In this document: positions 26,236 to 33,918 of the stretch, piece after piece | Layout: each line of letters starts with the position of its first letter | Numbering within the stretch: position 1 is the stretch's first letter | Source: Vulcaniibacterium thermophilum | GTDB taxonomy: Bacteria; Pseudomonadota; Gammaproteobacteria; Xanthomonadales; Xanthomonadaceae | Direction of reading: 5' to 3' | Length of the DNA: 36,455 bases | Assembly (NCBI RefSeq): GCF_007923255.1 | Contig: NZ_VOHJ01000027.1 | Coordinates: forward strand, 1 to 36,455 | The notes under the pieces: generated by a model | The model's database searches: none | What the model was told of the DNA's origin: nothing | What the model saw: only the letters and a program-made list of their open reading frames with translations | Translations under genes and position numbers: made by a program

Positions 26236-26250
26236 TGGCACGGTCGTTGC
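26236..26250 (+). promoter_or_regulatory. Sigma-54 (-24/-12) promoter
   Basis: TGGCACG, four bases, then TTGC matches the RpoN consensus, with exactly ten bases between the GG and GC dinucleotides. It lies 45 bases before the ATG of the alcohol dehydrogenase, leaving a leader of about 33 bases. No enhancer-binding site was identified upstream. Confidence 0.75.
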
Positions 26251-26295
26251 CTCCGTCACGGGAAGGACACGTCCCCACGGAGGAGATCGACGCCG

Positions 26296-27456
26296 ATGCT
26301 CGCCACCACCTACCGAGGCCCCTACCGCGTGCGTGCCCAGCACGTGCCCGAACCGTCGATCGAACACCCCAACGACGCCATCGTCCGCGTCACGCGCTCG
26401 TGCATCTGCGGATCGGACCTGCACCTCTACCACGGCCTGGTGCCGGACACCCGCGTGGGCAGCGTGTTCGGGCACGAGTTCACCGGCATCGTCGAAGCGG
26501 TCGGACCGTCGGTGCGGAATCTCAAGGTCGGCGACCACGTGCTGGTGCCGTTCAACATCTTCTGCGGGAGCTGCTATTTCTGCGAGCGCGAGCTGTACGG
26601 CAACTGCCACAACACCAACCCCGAGGCGACCGCGGTCGGCGGGATCTACGGCTATTCGCACACGGCCGGCGGCTACGACGGCGGTCAGGCCGAGTACGTG
26701 CGCGTGCCGTTCGCCGACGTCGGCCCGATGGCGATCCCGCCCGACATCGACATCGAGGACGCGGTCCTGCTGACCGACGCGCTGCCCACCGGCTACCAGG
26801 CCGCCGAGATGGGCGACATCCGCAAGGGCGATACCGTGGTCGTGTTCGGCGCCGGACCGGTCGGGCTGTTCGCGGCCAAGTGCGCGTGGCTGCTCGGCGC
26901 CGGTCGCGTGATCGTGGTCGATTGCGTGGACTACCGCCTGGAGTTCGCCAAACGCTTCGCGCAGTGCGAGACGGTCGACTTCCGCAGCGTCAAGGACATG
27001 GCGGTGCACATCAAGAAGATGACCGACTGGCTCGGCGCCGACGTGTGCATCGACGCGGTGGGCGCCGAAGCCTCGGGAAACGCGTTGCAGCGCATCACCG
27101 GCGTGCGCCTGAAGCTGCAGGCCGGCGCGGCGACCGCCCTGCACTGGGCGATCAACTCCGTGCGCAAGGGCGGCACGGTGTCGATCGTCGGCGTCTACGG
27201 CCCGACGTTCAACGCGGTGCCGATCGGCAACGCGGTCAACAAGGGCCTCACCCTGCGCATGAACCAGGCGAGCGTGAAACGGCACCTGCCGCGGTTGCTC
27301 GAACACATCCGCGCCGGCCACATCGTGCCGCGCGAACTCATCACGCACCGCTTTCCGCTGGAGGAAGTGGCGGACGCCTACCACATCTTCTCGTCCAAGC
27401 TCGACGAGTGCATCAAGCCGGTGCTGGTGCCGCCGAAGGCCGCCAGCGTCCACTGA
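26296..27456 (+). CDS. Zinc-dependent alcohol dehydrogenase, formaldehyde-dehydrogenase-like
   Basis: A 386-residue medium-chain dehydrogenase. The catalytic zinc site shows CICGSDLHLY and GHEFTG, and the structural zinc site a CGSCYFCERELYGNC cluster. A Rossmann motif GAGPVGLFAA binds NAD(P). The closest type is the glutathione-independent formaldehyde dehydrogenase-like branch, so it may oxidise formaldehyde or an alcohol in the cytoplasm; the substrate is not proven. The ATG follows GGAGGAGAT at 26278-26286, which supports the start. A sigma-54 promoter upstream means that expression should depend on RpoN and an activator. A small membrane protein gene follows after 17 bp. Confidence 0.88.
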   Translation: MLATTYRGPYRVRAQHVPEPSIEHPNDAIVRVTRSCICGSDLHLYHGLVPDTRVGSVFGHEFTGIVEAVGPSVRNLKVGDHVLVPFNIFCGSCYFCERELYGNCHNTNPEATAVGGIYGYSHTAGGYDGGQAEYVRVPFADVGPMAIPPDIDIEDAVLLTDALPTGYQAAEMGDIRKGDTVVVFGAGPVGLFAAKCAWLLGAGRVIVVDCVDYRLEFAKRFAQCETVDFRSVKDMAVHIKKMTDWLGADVCIDAVGAEASGNALQRITGVRLKLQAGAATALHWAINSVRKGGTVSIVGVYGPTFNAVPIGNAVNKGLTLRMNQASVKRHLPRLLEHIRAGHIVPRELITHRFPLEEVADAYHIFSSKLDECIKPVLVPPKAASVH

Positions 27457-27473
27457 CGGCGAGGAGGCCGACC

Positions 27474-27908
27474 ATGAGCGTTCCCCACGAACCCACGCGC
27501 GCGCCCGGCCGGGGCGCCGATCCCGACCAGCGCCGCCGGCCTGCGGCGGCCAGCGAACGCACGCCGCCGCGGCTGCAGGGCGCACGGCACCCGACGCCCG
27601 AACCGCAACCCCGCCGCGTCGAAATCCTGCATTCGATCGAACGCCCGGGCCTGACGCCGGTGTTCGGCACCAGCGTTCCGCCTTCCGGGCTCAGCGGCGT
27701 GATGCGGCGTCTCGCGTTCCGCCACAGCGAGAGCGATCTGCGCCACTGGCTGATGCTGATGGCGGCCGACCGCGTCAACGTGGTCGAAGGGCTCGTCGAG
27801 GACGTGCGGCACTCCCCCTGGGGACGCCGGCTCACGCATCCGGCGGTGCTGGGCGGCGTGGCGGTGCTGGGCGCGCTATGGCTGGTGCGGCGGGCGAGGC
27901 GGCGCTGA
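27474..27908 (+). CDS. Small basic protein with C-terminal membrane segment
   Basis: A 144-residue protein I cannot assign. Residues 1-50 are rich in Pro and Arg and probably disordered. Residues 75-110 form a helical section (LRHWLMLMAADRVNVVEG). A single hydrophobic helix (about 122-138) ends in RRARRR, which fits a C-terminal anchor. GAGGAGG precedes the ATG by a suitable distance. With 17 bp between them it shares the sigma-54 unit with the dehydrogenase, so the two may act together, for example with the small protein bringing the enzyme to the membrane; this is inference. Confidence 0.75.
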   Translation: MSVPHEPTRAPGRGADPDQRRRPAAASERTPPRLQGARHPTPEPQPRRVEILHSIERPGLTPVFGTSVPPSGLSGVMRRLAFRHSESDLRHWLMLMAADRVNVVEGLVEDVRHSPWGRRLTHPAVLGGVAVLGALWLVRRARRR

Positions 27909-27951
27909 GCGGCGCGTCCGCCGCGAGCGCCGTGTCGCCTCGCGCATCGCC

Positions 27952-27957
27952 TACCCT
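27952..27957 (+). promoter_or_regulatory. -10 box TACCCT for the globin gene, leaderless type
   Basis: TACCCT, then six bases, then the ATG at 27964. Same spacing as for DUF998, DUF502 and lpxH. This argues for the start at 27964 rather than the ATG at 27958, which directly follows the box. Confidence 0.45.
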
Positions 27958-27963
27958 ATGCCG

Positions 27964-28362
27964 ATGACCGAACCCGCGCCGCTCACCGAACAGGACATCG
28001 CCCGTCTGGTCGACCGCTTCTACGACCGCGTCCGCGTGCACCCGACGCTCGGGCCCGTGTTCGCTGCCGTCGTGCACGACTGGGACGAGCACAAGACCAC
28101 GCTGGTGGCGTTCTGGTCCTCGATCGTGCTCAAGACCGCGCGCTACCGCGGCAACCCGATGGCGATGCACCGCCTGCTGCCGATCGATGCCAGCCACTTC
28201 GCCGAATGGCTGGCGCTGTGGCAGGACACCGCGCACGCCGTGCTGGCGCCGGCGCAGGCGCAGCAGTTCGTCGAGCACGCACAGCGCATCGCGCGCAGTC
28301 TCATGCACGGCCTCGGCGTGCAGCCGCGCACGCGTCCGCTCGATCTGCCGCGCCTGCGGTAG
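27964..28362 (+). CDS. Group III truncated hemoglobin
   Basis: A 132-residue globin of the short (2-on-2) fold. FYDRVRVHPTLGPVF is the helix B/C region, and MHRLLPIDASHFAEWLALW gives the distal/proximal part with the His of SHFAEW as likely heme ligand. Length and motifs match the group III (P) truncated hemoglobins, thought to bind O2 or NO or to handle peroxide. I chose the ATG at 27964 over 27958 because of the -10 box six bases upstream. It is convergent with a KGG gene and shares a hairpin with it. Confidence 0.85.
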   Translation: MTEPAPLTEQDIARLVDRFYDRVRVHPTLGPVFAAVVHDWDEHKTTLVAFWSSIVLKTARYRGNPMAMHRLLPIDASHFAEWLALWQDTAHAVLAPAQAQQFVEHAQRIARSLMHGLGVQPRTRPLDLPRLR

Positions 28363-28411
28363 CGGCCGCTCGTCCACCCTGCCCGCCTGCCCCGGCGCCG
28401 GGCAAACGAAA

Positions 28412-28437
28412 CCCCTCTCCCGCGAACGGGAGAGGGG
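28412..28437. terminator. Hairpin between convergent globin and KGG genes
   Basis: A perfect 11-bp stem CCCCTCTCCCG (28412-28422) with CGAA loop and CGGGAGAGGGG (28427-28437). It belongs to the CTCTCCCC repeat type seen near 1978. On the minus strand it is followed by TTTCGTTT, a fair terminator tail for the KGG gene; on the plus strand the tail is poor, so use for the globin is less sure. Confidence 0.7.
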
Positions 28438-28459
28438 TCGGATGAGGCGCGGAGGCCGA

Positions 28460-28687
28460 TCAGCGGTCGTTGCCGCCGCGTCCGCCACCGCCGCCGCCAC
28501 CGCGGTTGCCGCCGCCGCTGGCTTCGCCGCCCTTGCGGCCGATTTCGGACATGTGCTCGCGGTCCTGGCTCACCGCCTGCCCGCCCTTGCTGGCGATCCG
28601 GCGCTGCTTGTCCTCGTCCATGCTCTGGAAGCCACCGCCGCGGTTGCCGCCGCGATTGTCGTTGCCGCTCTGGTTCTTGCTCGCCAT
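28460..28687 (-). CDS. KGG-motif general stress protein
   Basis: A 75-residue, glycine-rich hydrophilic protein with the KGG repeat type: SKGGQAVSQDREHMSEIGRKGG. Such proteins (stress-induced KGG/con-10-like) build up in stationary phase and stress; the mechanism is not known. The tail is GGGGGGGRGGN-like and likely disordered. The ATG at 28687 has GAGGAGA five bases upstream, whereas longer forms to 28876 lack support. A CTACATT sequence about 125 bases upstream on the minus strand (near 28815-28820) could be a RpoS-type -10; the remaining 307-bp gap to lpxH shows nothing else clear. Confidence 0.85.
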   Translation of the reverse strand: MASKNQSGNDNRGGNRGGGFQSMDEDKQRRIASKGGQAVSQDREHMSEIGRKGGEASGGGNRGGGGGGGRGGNDR

Positions 28688-28982
28688 GGTCGTCTCCTCG
28701 TTGAGGGAAATGCGCCTGGGGCGCGAATCGGCGGCGTGCGCAACGCACCCGCCGACCCCTCCGCCGACCGCGTCGCTCGCCGACGGCGAGTTCGACGGAT
28801 GAGGCGTGATCGAATGTAGAGAGCACGCCGTGAGGCAACCGGCCACGATGCGGCAAGAGCAGTTGAAGACGCCCACTCCGTTCAGCGGCCGCTGACCGGC
28901 GGCGGCACGACCGTAGCGCGTCGGAAGCGCGCTCGCCCGCCCGCCATCGGCACGCGGGCGCGTGCCCCTGCCCGGCAGCGCT

Positions 28983-28988
28983 TAGAAT
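28983..28988 (+). promoter_or_regulatory. -10 box TAGAAT for lpxH, leaderless type
   Basis: TAGAAT, then CGGCCG, then the lpxH ATG at 28995. The same hexamer and spacing as the DUF502 gene, without a ribosome binding site. Confidence 0.6.
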
Positions 28989-28994
28989 CGGCCG

Positions 28995-29732
28995 ATGACC
29001 ACGCTCTTCGTCTCCGATCTCCACCTGGAGGCCGAACGCCCGGCGATCACCGACCTGTTCGTGCGTTTCCTGCGCGAACGGGCGCGCGCCGCGCGCGCGC
29101 TGTACGTGCTGGGCGATCTGTTCGAAGCCTGGGTCGGCGACGACGATCCGGCCGAGCCCGGCGCCACCGTCGCGCGCGAGCTGCGCGCATTGCGCGACGC
29201 CGGCGTTCCGCTGTTCTTCCTCCGTGGCAACCGCGATTTCCTGCTCGGCGAGGCCTACGCGCGCCGCGCCGGCATGCGCATCCTGCCCGACCCGGCGGTG
29301 ATCGTGCTCGACGGACGCCCGGTACTGCTGATGCACGGCGATCTGCTGTGCACCGGCGACACCGCCTACCAGCAGTTCCGCGCGCAGACGCGCGATCCGC
29401 AATGGCAACGCCAGTTCCTCGCGCAGCCGCTCCCCGCGCGCGTCGCGTTCGCGCAGCAGGCGCGCGCGCGCAGCCAGGCGGCGCAGGGCGCGCTGAAGGC
29501 GCAGGGCATGCTGGATGCGATCACCGACGCCGATCCGGCGACGGTCGAGGAAACCCTGCGCCGCTACGGCATCGACACGCTGATCCACGGCCACACCCAT
29601 CGTCCCGCCATCCACGCGCTCGACATCGACGGCCGCCCCTGCCGCCGCATCGTGCTCGGCGATTGGTACGAACAGGGCTCGGTGCTGCGGGTGGACGACG
29701 GCGCCTTCGAACTGGAGGCGCTCGAGGCATGA
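28995..29732 (+). CDS. lpxH: UDP-2,3-diacylglucosamine diphosphatase
   Basis: A 245-residue metallophosphoesterase that cleaves UDP-2,3-diacylglucosamine to lipid X in lipid A synthesis, at the inner face of the inner membrane. Motifs in order: DLHL (D8, H10), GDLFEAWVGDD, GNRDF, MHGD and HGHTHRP (about residues 194-200), all metal-binding. The ATG at 28995 lies six bases after TAGAAT and there is no Shine-Dalgarno sequence. The stop overlaps the start of the next gene (ATGA, 29729-29732), so a lipoprotein is translationally coupled to it. Confidence 0.95.
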   Translation: MTTLFVSDLHLEAERPAITDLFVRFLRERARAARALYVLGDLFEAWVGDDDPAEPGATVARELRALRDAGVPLFFLRGNRDFLLGEAYARRAGMRILPDPAVIVLDGRPVLLMHGDLLCTGDTAYQQFRAQTRDPQWQRQFLAQPLPARVAFAQQARARSQAAQGALKAQGMLDAITDADPATVEETLRRYGIDTLIHGHTHRPAIHALDIDGRPCRRIVLGDWYEQGSVLRVDDGAFELEALEA

Positions 29733-30403
29733 AACGCATCCACTTGGTGCTCGTGCTGGCTCTCGCAGGCGTCCTTGCCGGTTGCGCGAGCGCACCTTCG
29801 GGCAGCGAACCGCCCGGCTTCGGAAGCCTCGTCGACGCGGACCAGGACGCCGGTCCGCTGGTCGGCCAGGGTGCGCATCGCGTGCGCTTCGTGCTGCGCG
29901 ATCCGCATACCGGAGAACCGCTGCCGCACCATCCCTACGCCCTCTCGCACGGATCGGTCGACCTGCCGTTCGTTGCCGGAGAGAAGGATGTCTATCAGGG
30001 CATCACCGACGGCCGCGGGCGCACCGCGGTGTTCGCGTTCGATCAGCCGCCGCCGCGCGAAGGCTTCTTCCTGCGTCCGCGACTGGGCGAAGGCGATCAC
30101 GGCGAGCAGTTCCGGCTGACCCTGCCCGGCGACGAGCCGGCTTTCGCGCAGGCGTACACGCTCGTGATCTGCACCGATCCGCCGCAGCGCTACCTCGGCT
30201 ACAGCGACCGCGATGGCCACACCGCCTACGTCGCCAGCGCGCAGGCGGAGCGCGTCCAACTGTTCCTCGACCACGATCCGGACGCGACCTGCACCGACGA
30301 GGGAGAGAATGCATCCGCAAAGCATGCGGGTACGCCCGAACCGCCGCCCGACGACAGCGGCGAGGACGAAGGGGACGAGCCGGCGGACGACGGGCGCGGC
30401 TGA
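29729..30403 (+). CDS. Uncharacterised lipoprotein coupled to lpxH
   Basis: A 224-residue protein with a lipoprotein signal (lipobox LAGC, Cys at about 20). The middle has the order of a small beta-sandwich domain: VRFVLRDPHTGEPLPHHPYAL, then VYQGITDGRGRTAVFAF, the pattern D-x-x-TG-x-PL ... G-x-TD-x-x-GRT. Similar stretches occur in type VI secretion-related and other transthyretin-like extensions, but there is no secretion gene here. The tail is acidic and Pro-rich (DDSGEDEGDEPADD). Two cysteines (CTDPP, CTDEGE) may form a disulfide. It overlaps lpxH by four bases and ends 21 bp from the convergent DUF455 gene. Confidence 0.72.
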   Translation: MKRIHLVLVLALAGVLAGCASAPSGSEPPGFGSLVDADQDAGPLVGQGAHRVRFVLRDPHTGEPLPHHPYALSHGSVDLPFVAGEKDVYQGITDGRGRTAVFAFDQPPPREGFFLRPRLGEGDHGEQFRLTLPGDEPAFAQAYTLVICTDPPQRYLGYSDRDGHTAYVASAQAERVQLFLDHDPDATCTDEGENASAKHAGTPEPPPDDSGEDEGDEPADDGRG

Positions 30404-30424
30404 ACGCGACTGCCGGGCGCCTCG

Positions 30425-31231
30425 CTACGACGCCGCCTGCGCCTCCAGCGCCGCCAGCTCGTCGGCGTCGAAGCCGGCCTGCAGCCGCGCCTCGTTGTTG
30501 AACGGCCCGTACAGCACGCCGCGCGCGTGCTCGGCCAGCAGGCCGCGGAACGTGGCGCGCGGGTCGAGGCCGCGCTGCGCGCAATGCCAGCGGAACCAGC
30601 GGCTGCCGGCGGCGACGTGCGCGACCTCCTCGCGCAGGATCACGTCGAGGATGTCGGCGGTGGCGTGATCCTCCTGCGCGCGCAGCTTCGCGATCATCCC
30701 CGGGGTGACGTCCAACCCGCGCGCCTCCAGCACGCGCGGCACCAGCGCCATCCGCGCGAGGCCGTCGTGCGCGGTTTTCTCGGCCATCTCCCACAGGCCG
30801 TTGTGGGCGTCGAAGTCGCCGTAGTCGTGGCCGAGCTCGCGAAGACGCGCGCGCAGCAGGGTGAAGTGGCGCGCCTCGTCGTGCGCGACGCCGACCCAAT
30901 CCGCGTAGAACCCGCGTGGCATGCCGCGGAAGCGGTACACCGCATCCCACGCCAGGTCGATCGCGTTGAACTCGATGTGGGCGATCGCGTGCACGAACGC
31001 CGCCTTGCCCTCGCGCGTGCCGAGCCCGCGCTTGGGCACCTCGCGCGGCGGCACCAGGCGCGGCCGCGGCGGACGGCCCGGCATGCGGATCGGCTCGGGG
31101 CCGGGCGCATCATCGGGCATCGCCAGCTCGCCGCGCGCGAACGCCTCGGCAGTCTCGAAGGTGCGCGCGAGCTTGGCCTCGGGGGTGTCGGCGCGCAGGC
31201 AGGCGTGGGCGGCGTCGAACAGCGAGCGCAT
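30425..31231 (-). CDS. DUF455 family ferritin-like protein
   Basis: A 268-residue protein of the DUF455 family, ferritin-like helical bundles with a di-iron-type ligand set: HIEFNAIDLAWD, HDEARHF, HNGLWEMAEKT and EEVAHV. Family members are oxygenase-like proteins of unknown substrate. The ATG at 31231 is two bases after the rraB stop; a TTG at 31237 would overlap rraB by four bases. It lies in an operon downstream of rraB on the minus strand. Confidence 0.85.
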   Translation of the reverse strand: MRSLFDAAHACLRADTPEAKLARTFETAEAFARGELAMPDDAPGPEPIRMPGRPPRPRLVPPREVPKRGLGTREGKAAFVHAIAHIEFNAIDLAWDAVYRFRGMPRGFYADWVGVAHDEARHFTLLRARLRELGHDYGDFDAHNGLWEMAEKTAHDGLARMALVPRVLEARGLDVTPGMIAKLRAQEDHATADILDVILREEVAHVAAGSRWFRWHCAQRGLDPRATFRGLLAEHARGVLYGPFNNEARLQAGFDADELAALEAQAAS

Positions 31232-31233
31232 CG

Positions 31234-31629
31234 TCAACCGGCGCCGTCGTCCGCGCCGTCCTCGTCTTCCGCAGGTGCATCGCCGGCGCAGCCCCAGCCG
31301 TCCGGGAAGCCGCCATGCTCGCCGGCGAGCGCCGCGAGCTTCCGCTCCATCGCGGTGATCGCATCGTGTTCGGGCTTCATATCCCGCACCACGACCACGT
31401 CCCAGATGCCCTCCTCGTCCGCTTCCGGCGGCTCCACGCGCACACCGTCGAGCTGCGCCGCACGCGCGGCGAACGCCTCCGCCTGCGCCTGTTCGCCGAA
31501 CACGCAGTGGAACCCGATCTCGCGCGGCTGCGACAGATCGATGCCGTCGTCGAGCATGCGGCGCAGCACCTCGCCGGTCTCATCGTCGGGAATCAGTTGC
31601 TTGCGCAGGTCGGCGAACGGGGTAGGCAT
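31234..31629 (-). CDS. rraB: Ribonuclease E regulator RraB
   Basis: A 131-residue protein matching RraB, which binds RNase E and lowers its activity towards some mRNAs. The start LRKQLIPDDETGEVLRRML, the central REIGFHCVFGEQAQAEAFA and the end EHGGFPDGWGC are family blocks. The acidic tail (DEDGADDG) is also typical. The start codon at 31629 is only six bases from the GGGAATC array, so its 5' leader is made of repeats and has no Shine-Dalgarno sequence. DUF455 follows at two bases. purF lies upstream on the same strand. Confidence 0.9.
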   Translation of the reverse strand: MPTPFADLRKQLIPDDETGEVLRRMLDDGIDLSQPREIGFHCVFGEQAQAEAFAARAAQLDGVRVEPPEADEEGIWDVVVVRDMKPEHDAITAMERKLAALAGEHGGFPDGWGCAGDAPAEDEDGADDGAG

Positions 31630-31635
31630 GGGGGC

Positions 31636-31705
31636 GGGAATCGGGAATCGGGAATCGGGAATCGGGAATCGGGAATCGGGAATGGGGAATGGGGAATGGG
31701 GAGTC
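31636..31705. repeat. GGGAATC heptamer array, 10 units, at the rraB start
   Basis: Six perfect GGGAATC units (31636-31677), three GGGAATG and one GGGAGTC. GGG runs every seven bases on the plus strand may fold into G-quadruplexes; GGGNATC-type heptamers are, as I recall, enriched in Xanthomonas genomes and form quadruplexes. The array ends six bases from the rraB start codon, so rraB mRNA from purF or from a promoter in this gap would carry the C-rich complement. Confidence 0.95.
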
Positions 31706-31731
31706 GGGAGGAGGAAGAAGCACGCCCCGGG

Positions 31732-31753
31732 GCAGGAGCGGGTTCAGCCGCGA
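31732..31753. repeat. REP-like palindrome, inverted copy
   Basis: GCAGGAGCGGGTTCAGCCGCGAC, the reverse complement of the 2058 type with one altered base in the stem. It lies between the heptamer array and the purF stop. Confidence 0.65.
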
Positions 31754-31802
31754 CCGGGAACCACAGACGGGCTGTCCGTCGCGCGCATCCTCGATTCCGC
31801 CC

Positions 31803-33269
31803 TCAAGCCCTGCGCGTCTTCTTTGCCTCGTCCGAGCGCAACTGCCGGATGCGCTCGAAATAGCCCGGCTCGACGCCGGTGACGTACTCGCCGTTGAAGC
31901 ACGAGGAGTCGAAATGCTCCATCCGCTGCTTCGGGCCTGACACCGCTTCCTCCAGATCCTTGAGGTCCTGGTAGATCAGCCAGTCGCAGCCCAGCAGCGT
32001 CTGCACCTCCTCCTCGGTGCGGCCGTGCGCCACCAGCTCGTCGGCGGAGGGCATGTCGATGCCGTAGATGTTCGGGTAACGCACCGGCGGCGCGGCGGAG
32101 GCCAGGTAGACCTTGCGCGCGCCGGCGTCGCGCGCCATCTGCACGATCTGCCTGGAGGTGGTGCCGCGCACGATCGAATCGTCCACCAGCAGCACCACGC
32201 GGTTGCGGAACTCCAGCGGGATCGGGTTGAGCTTGCGCCGCACCGACTGCGCGCGCTGGCTCTGCCCCGGCATGATGAAGGTGCGGCCGACGTAGCGGTT
32301 CTTGATGAAGCCTTCGCGGTACTTCACGCCGAGCACGTTGGCGATCTCGAGCGCGGCATCGCGCGAGGTGTCGGGAATCGGGATCACCACGTCGATGTCG
32401 TGATCCGGGCGCAGGCGCAGGATCTTCTCGCCGAGCTTCTGGCCCATGCGCATGCGCGCCTTGTGCACCGAGATCTCGTCCATCATCGAATCCGGCCGCG
32501 CGAAGTAGACGAACTCGAAGATGCACGGCGCGCGCTTCTTGGGCTCGATGCACTGGCGCGTGTGCAGCTCGCCGCGCGCGGTGACCACGATGCCCTCGCC
32601 GGGGTGGACGTCGCGCAGGCGCTCGAAACCGAGCAGGTCCAGCGCGACCGATTCGGACGCCACCGCGTATTCCTCCTGCCCGTCGACCTCGCGCCGCCCC
32701 AGCACCAGCGGGCGGATGCCGTGCGGATCGCGGAACGCCACCAGCCCGAGGCCCAGCACCATCGCCACCACCGCGTAGCCGCCGACGCAGCGCCGGTGCA
32801 CGCCCTCGATCGCGCGGAACACCGACTCCGGCGTCAATGCGCGCTGCACGTCGAGCTCGTGCGCGAACACGTTCAGCAGCACTTCCGAGTCGGATTCGGT
32901 GTTGATGTTGCGGCGGTCCTGTTCGAACACCTCGCGGCGCAGCGCGTCGGTGTTGATCAGGTTGCCGTTGTGCGCCAGCGCGATGCCGTAGGGCGAGTTG
33001 ACGTAGAACGGCTGCGCCTCGTCGGAGCCTTCGCTGCCTGCGGTGGGATAGCGGCAATGCGCGATGCCGACCCGGCCGCGCAGCAACTGCATCGCCGTCT
33101 CGTCGAACACGTCGCGCACCAGGCCGTTGCCCTTGTGCACGTGGATGCGGCCGCCGTTGGCGGTGGCGATGCCCGCCGCGTCCTGCCCACGATGCTGCAG
33201 CACGGTGAGCCCGTCGTAGAGCAGCCCCGCGACTTCGTTGTGACCGACGATACCGATGATGCCGCACAT
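31803..33269 (-). CDS. purF: Amidophosphoribosyltransferase
   Basis: A 488-residue enzyme for the first step of purine synthesis, joining PRPP and glutamine-derived ammonia. After removal of Met, Cys2 of MCGIIGIVG is the glutaminase nucleophile. HRGQDAAGI and the PRPP site [18 protein letters not shown] are intact. The ATG at 33269 is fixed by the need for Cys2. It lies 76 bp from cvpA in the order folC-dedD-cvpA-purF, all on the minus strand, as in many gammaproteobacteria. Confidence 0.97.
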   Translation of the reverse strand: MCGIIGIVGHNEVAGLLYDGLTVLQHRGQDAAGIATANGGRIHVHKGNGLVRDVFDETAMQLLRGRVGIAHCRYPTAGSEGSDEAQPFYVNSPYGIALAHNGNLINTDALRREVFEQDRRNINTESDSEVLLNVFAHELDVQRALTPESVFRAIEGVHRRCVGGYAVVAMVLGLGLVAFRDPHGIRPLVLGRREVDGQEEYAVASESVALDLLGFERLRDVHPGEGIVVTARGELHTRQCIEPKKRAPCIFEFVYFARPDSMMDEISVHKARMRMGQKLGEKILRLRPDHDIDVVIPIPDTSRDAALEIANVLGVKYREGFIKNRYVGRTFIMPGQSQRAQSVRRKLNPIPLEFRNRVVLLVDDSIVRGTTSRQIVQMARDAGARKVYLASAAPPVRYPNIYGIDMPSADELVAHGRTEEEVQTLLGCDWLIYQDLKDLEEAVSGPKQRMEHFDSSCFNGEYVTGVEPGYFERIRQLRSDEAKKTRRA

Positions 33270-33345
33270 GGCCTGATGTCTCATTGCGTGCGCGGACCTG
33301 CCGCGCGGTCGATGCGGCGCGCGCCGCATCCGGGAGGGTCCGGAC

Positions 33346-33915
33346 TCAGCCGGTGCTGCGATCCGTCGCGGGGGCCGGCAGGTCCGGCAGCGGCGCCGCC
33401 CCGGCGGGACGGGCCGCCGCGCCGTCGCCGAGATCCACACGCTCGGCCACCCAATCCGGCAGCCATGCCGTCAGCCAGCGGGCCACCGGTTTGAAGATGG
33501 GGACGACGGCGGAGGACTGCCAGTCCGGCTCGCGCGGGATCGCGGTGAGCCCCAGCAGCAGCACCACCACCGCGCCCACCAGCCAGCCGCGCGCCACGCC
33601 GAGCCCCAGGCCCATCGCGCGGTCCAGCGCGCTCAGGCCCACCGCCTGCAGCAGCTTGCGCGTCACCCAGGCGACCGCCGCGACCACCAGCAGCACGCCG
33701 AGAAAGCTGCTCGCATAGCCGGCGAACAACTGGCCCAGCGACGGGTCGTGTCCGCCGGACAGCAGCACCGCCACCGTCGCGCCGAACCGCAGCGCCGCCC
33801 AGCCGGCGAGCAGCCAACCGACGATCGACGCCACCACGCCGACGAACCCGCGCATCGCGCCGAACAGCGCGGAGAGCGCGACGATCGCGACCAGCGTCCA
33901 GTCGAGGGCGCTCAT
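33346..33915 (-). CDS. cvpA: CvpA family membrane protein
   Basis: A 189-residue protein with about four transmembrane helices: about 5-25, 27-50, 68-86, 102-122. This is the CvpA (colicin V production) family, whose role in cell-envelope homeostasis is only partly known. The [20 protein letters not shown] start is typical, as is the PDW(Q) block after the last helix. A Pro/Ala-rich tail follows. It starts three bases after the dedD stop and is upstream of purF. Confidence 0.93.
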   Translation of the reverse strand: MSALDWTLVAIVALSALFGAMRGFVGVVASIVGWLLAGWAALRFGATVAVLLSGGHDPSLGQLFAGYASSFLGVLLVVAAVAWVTRKLLQAVGLSALDRAMGLGLGVARGWLVGAVVVLLLGLTAIPREPDWQSSAVVPIFKPVARWLTAWLPDWVAERVDLGDGAAARPAGAAPLPDLPAPATDRSTG

Positions 33916-33918
33916 GCG

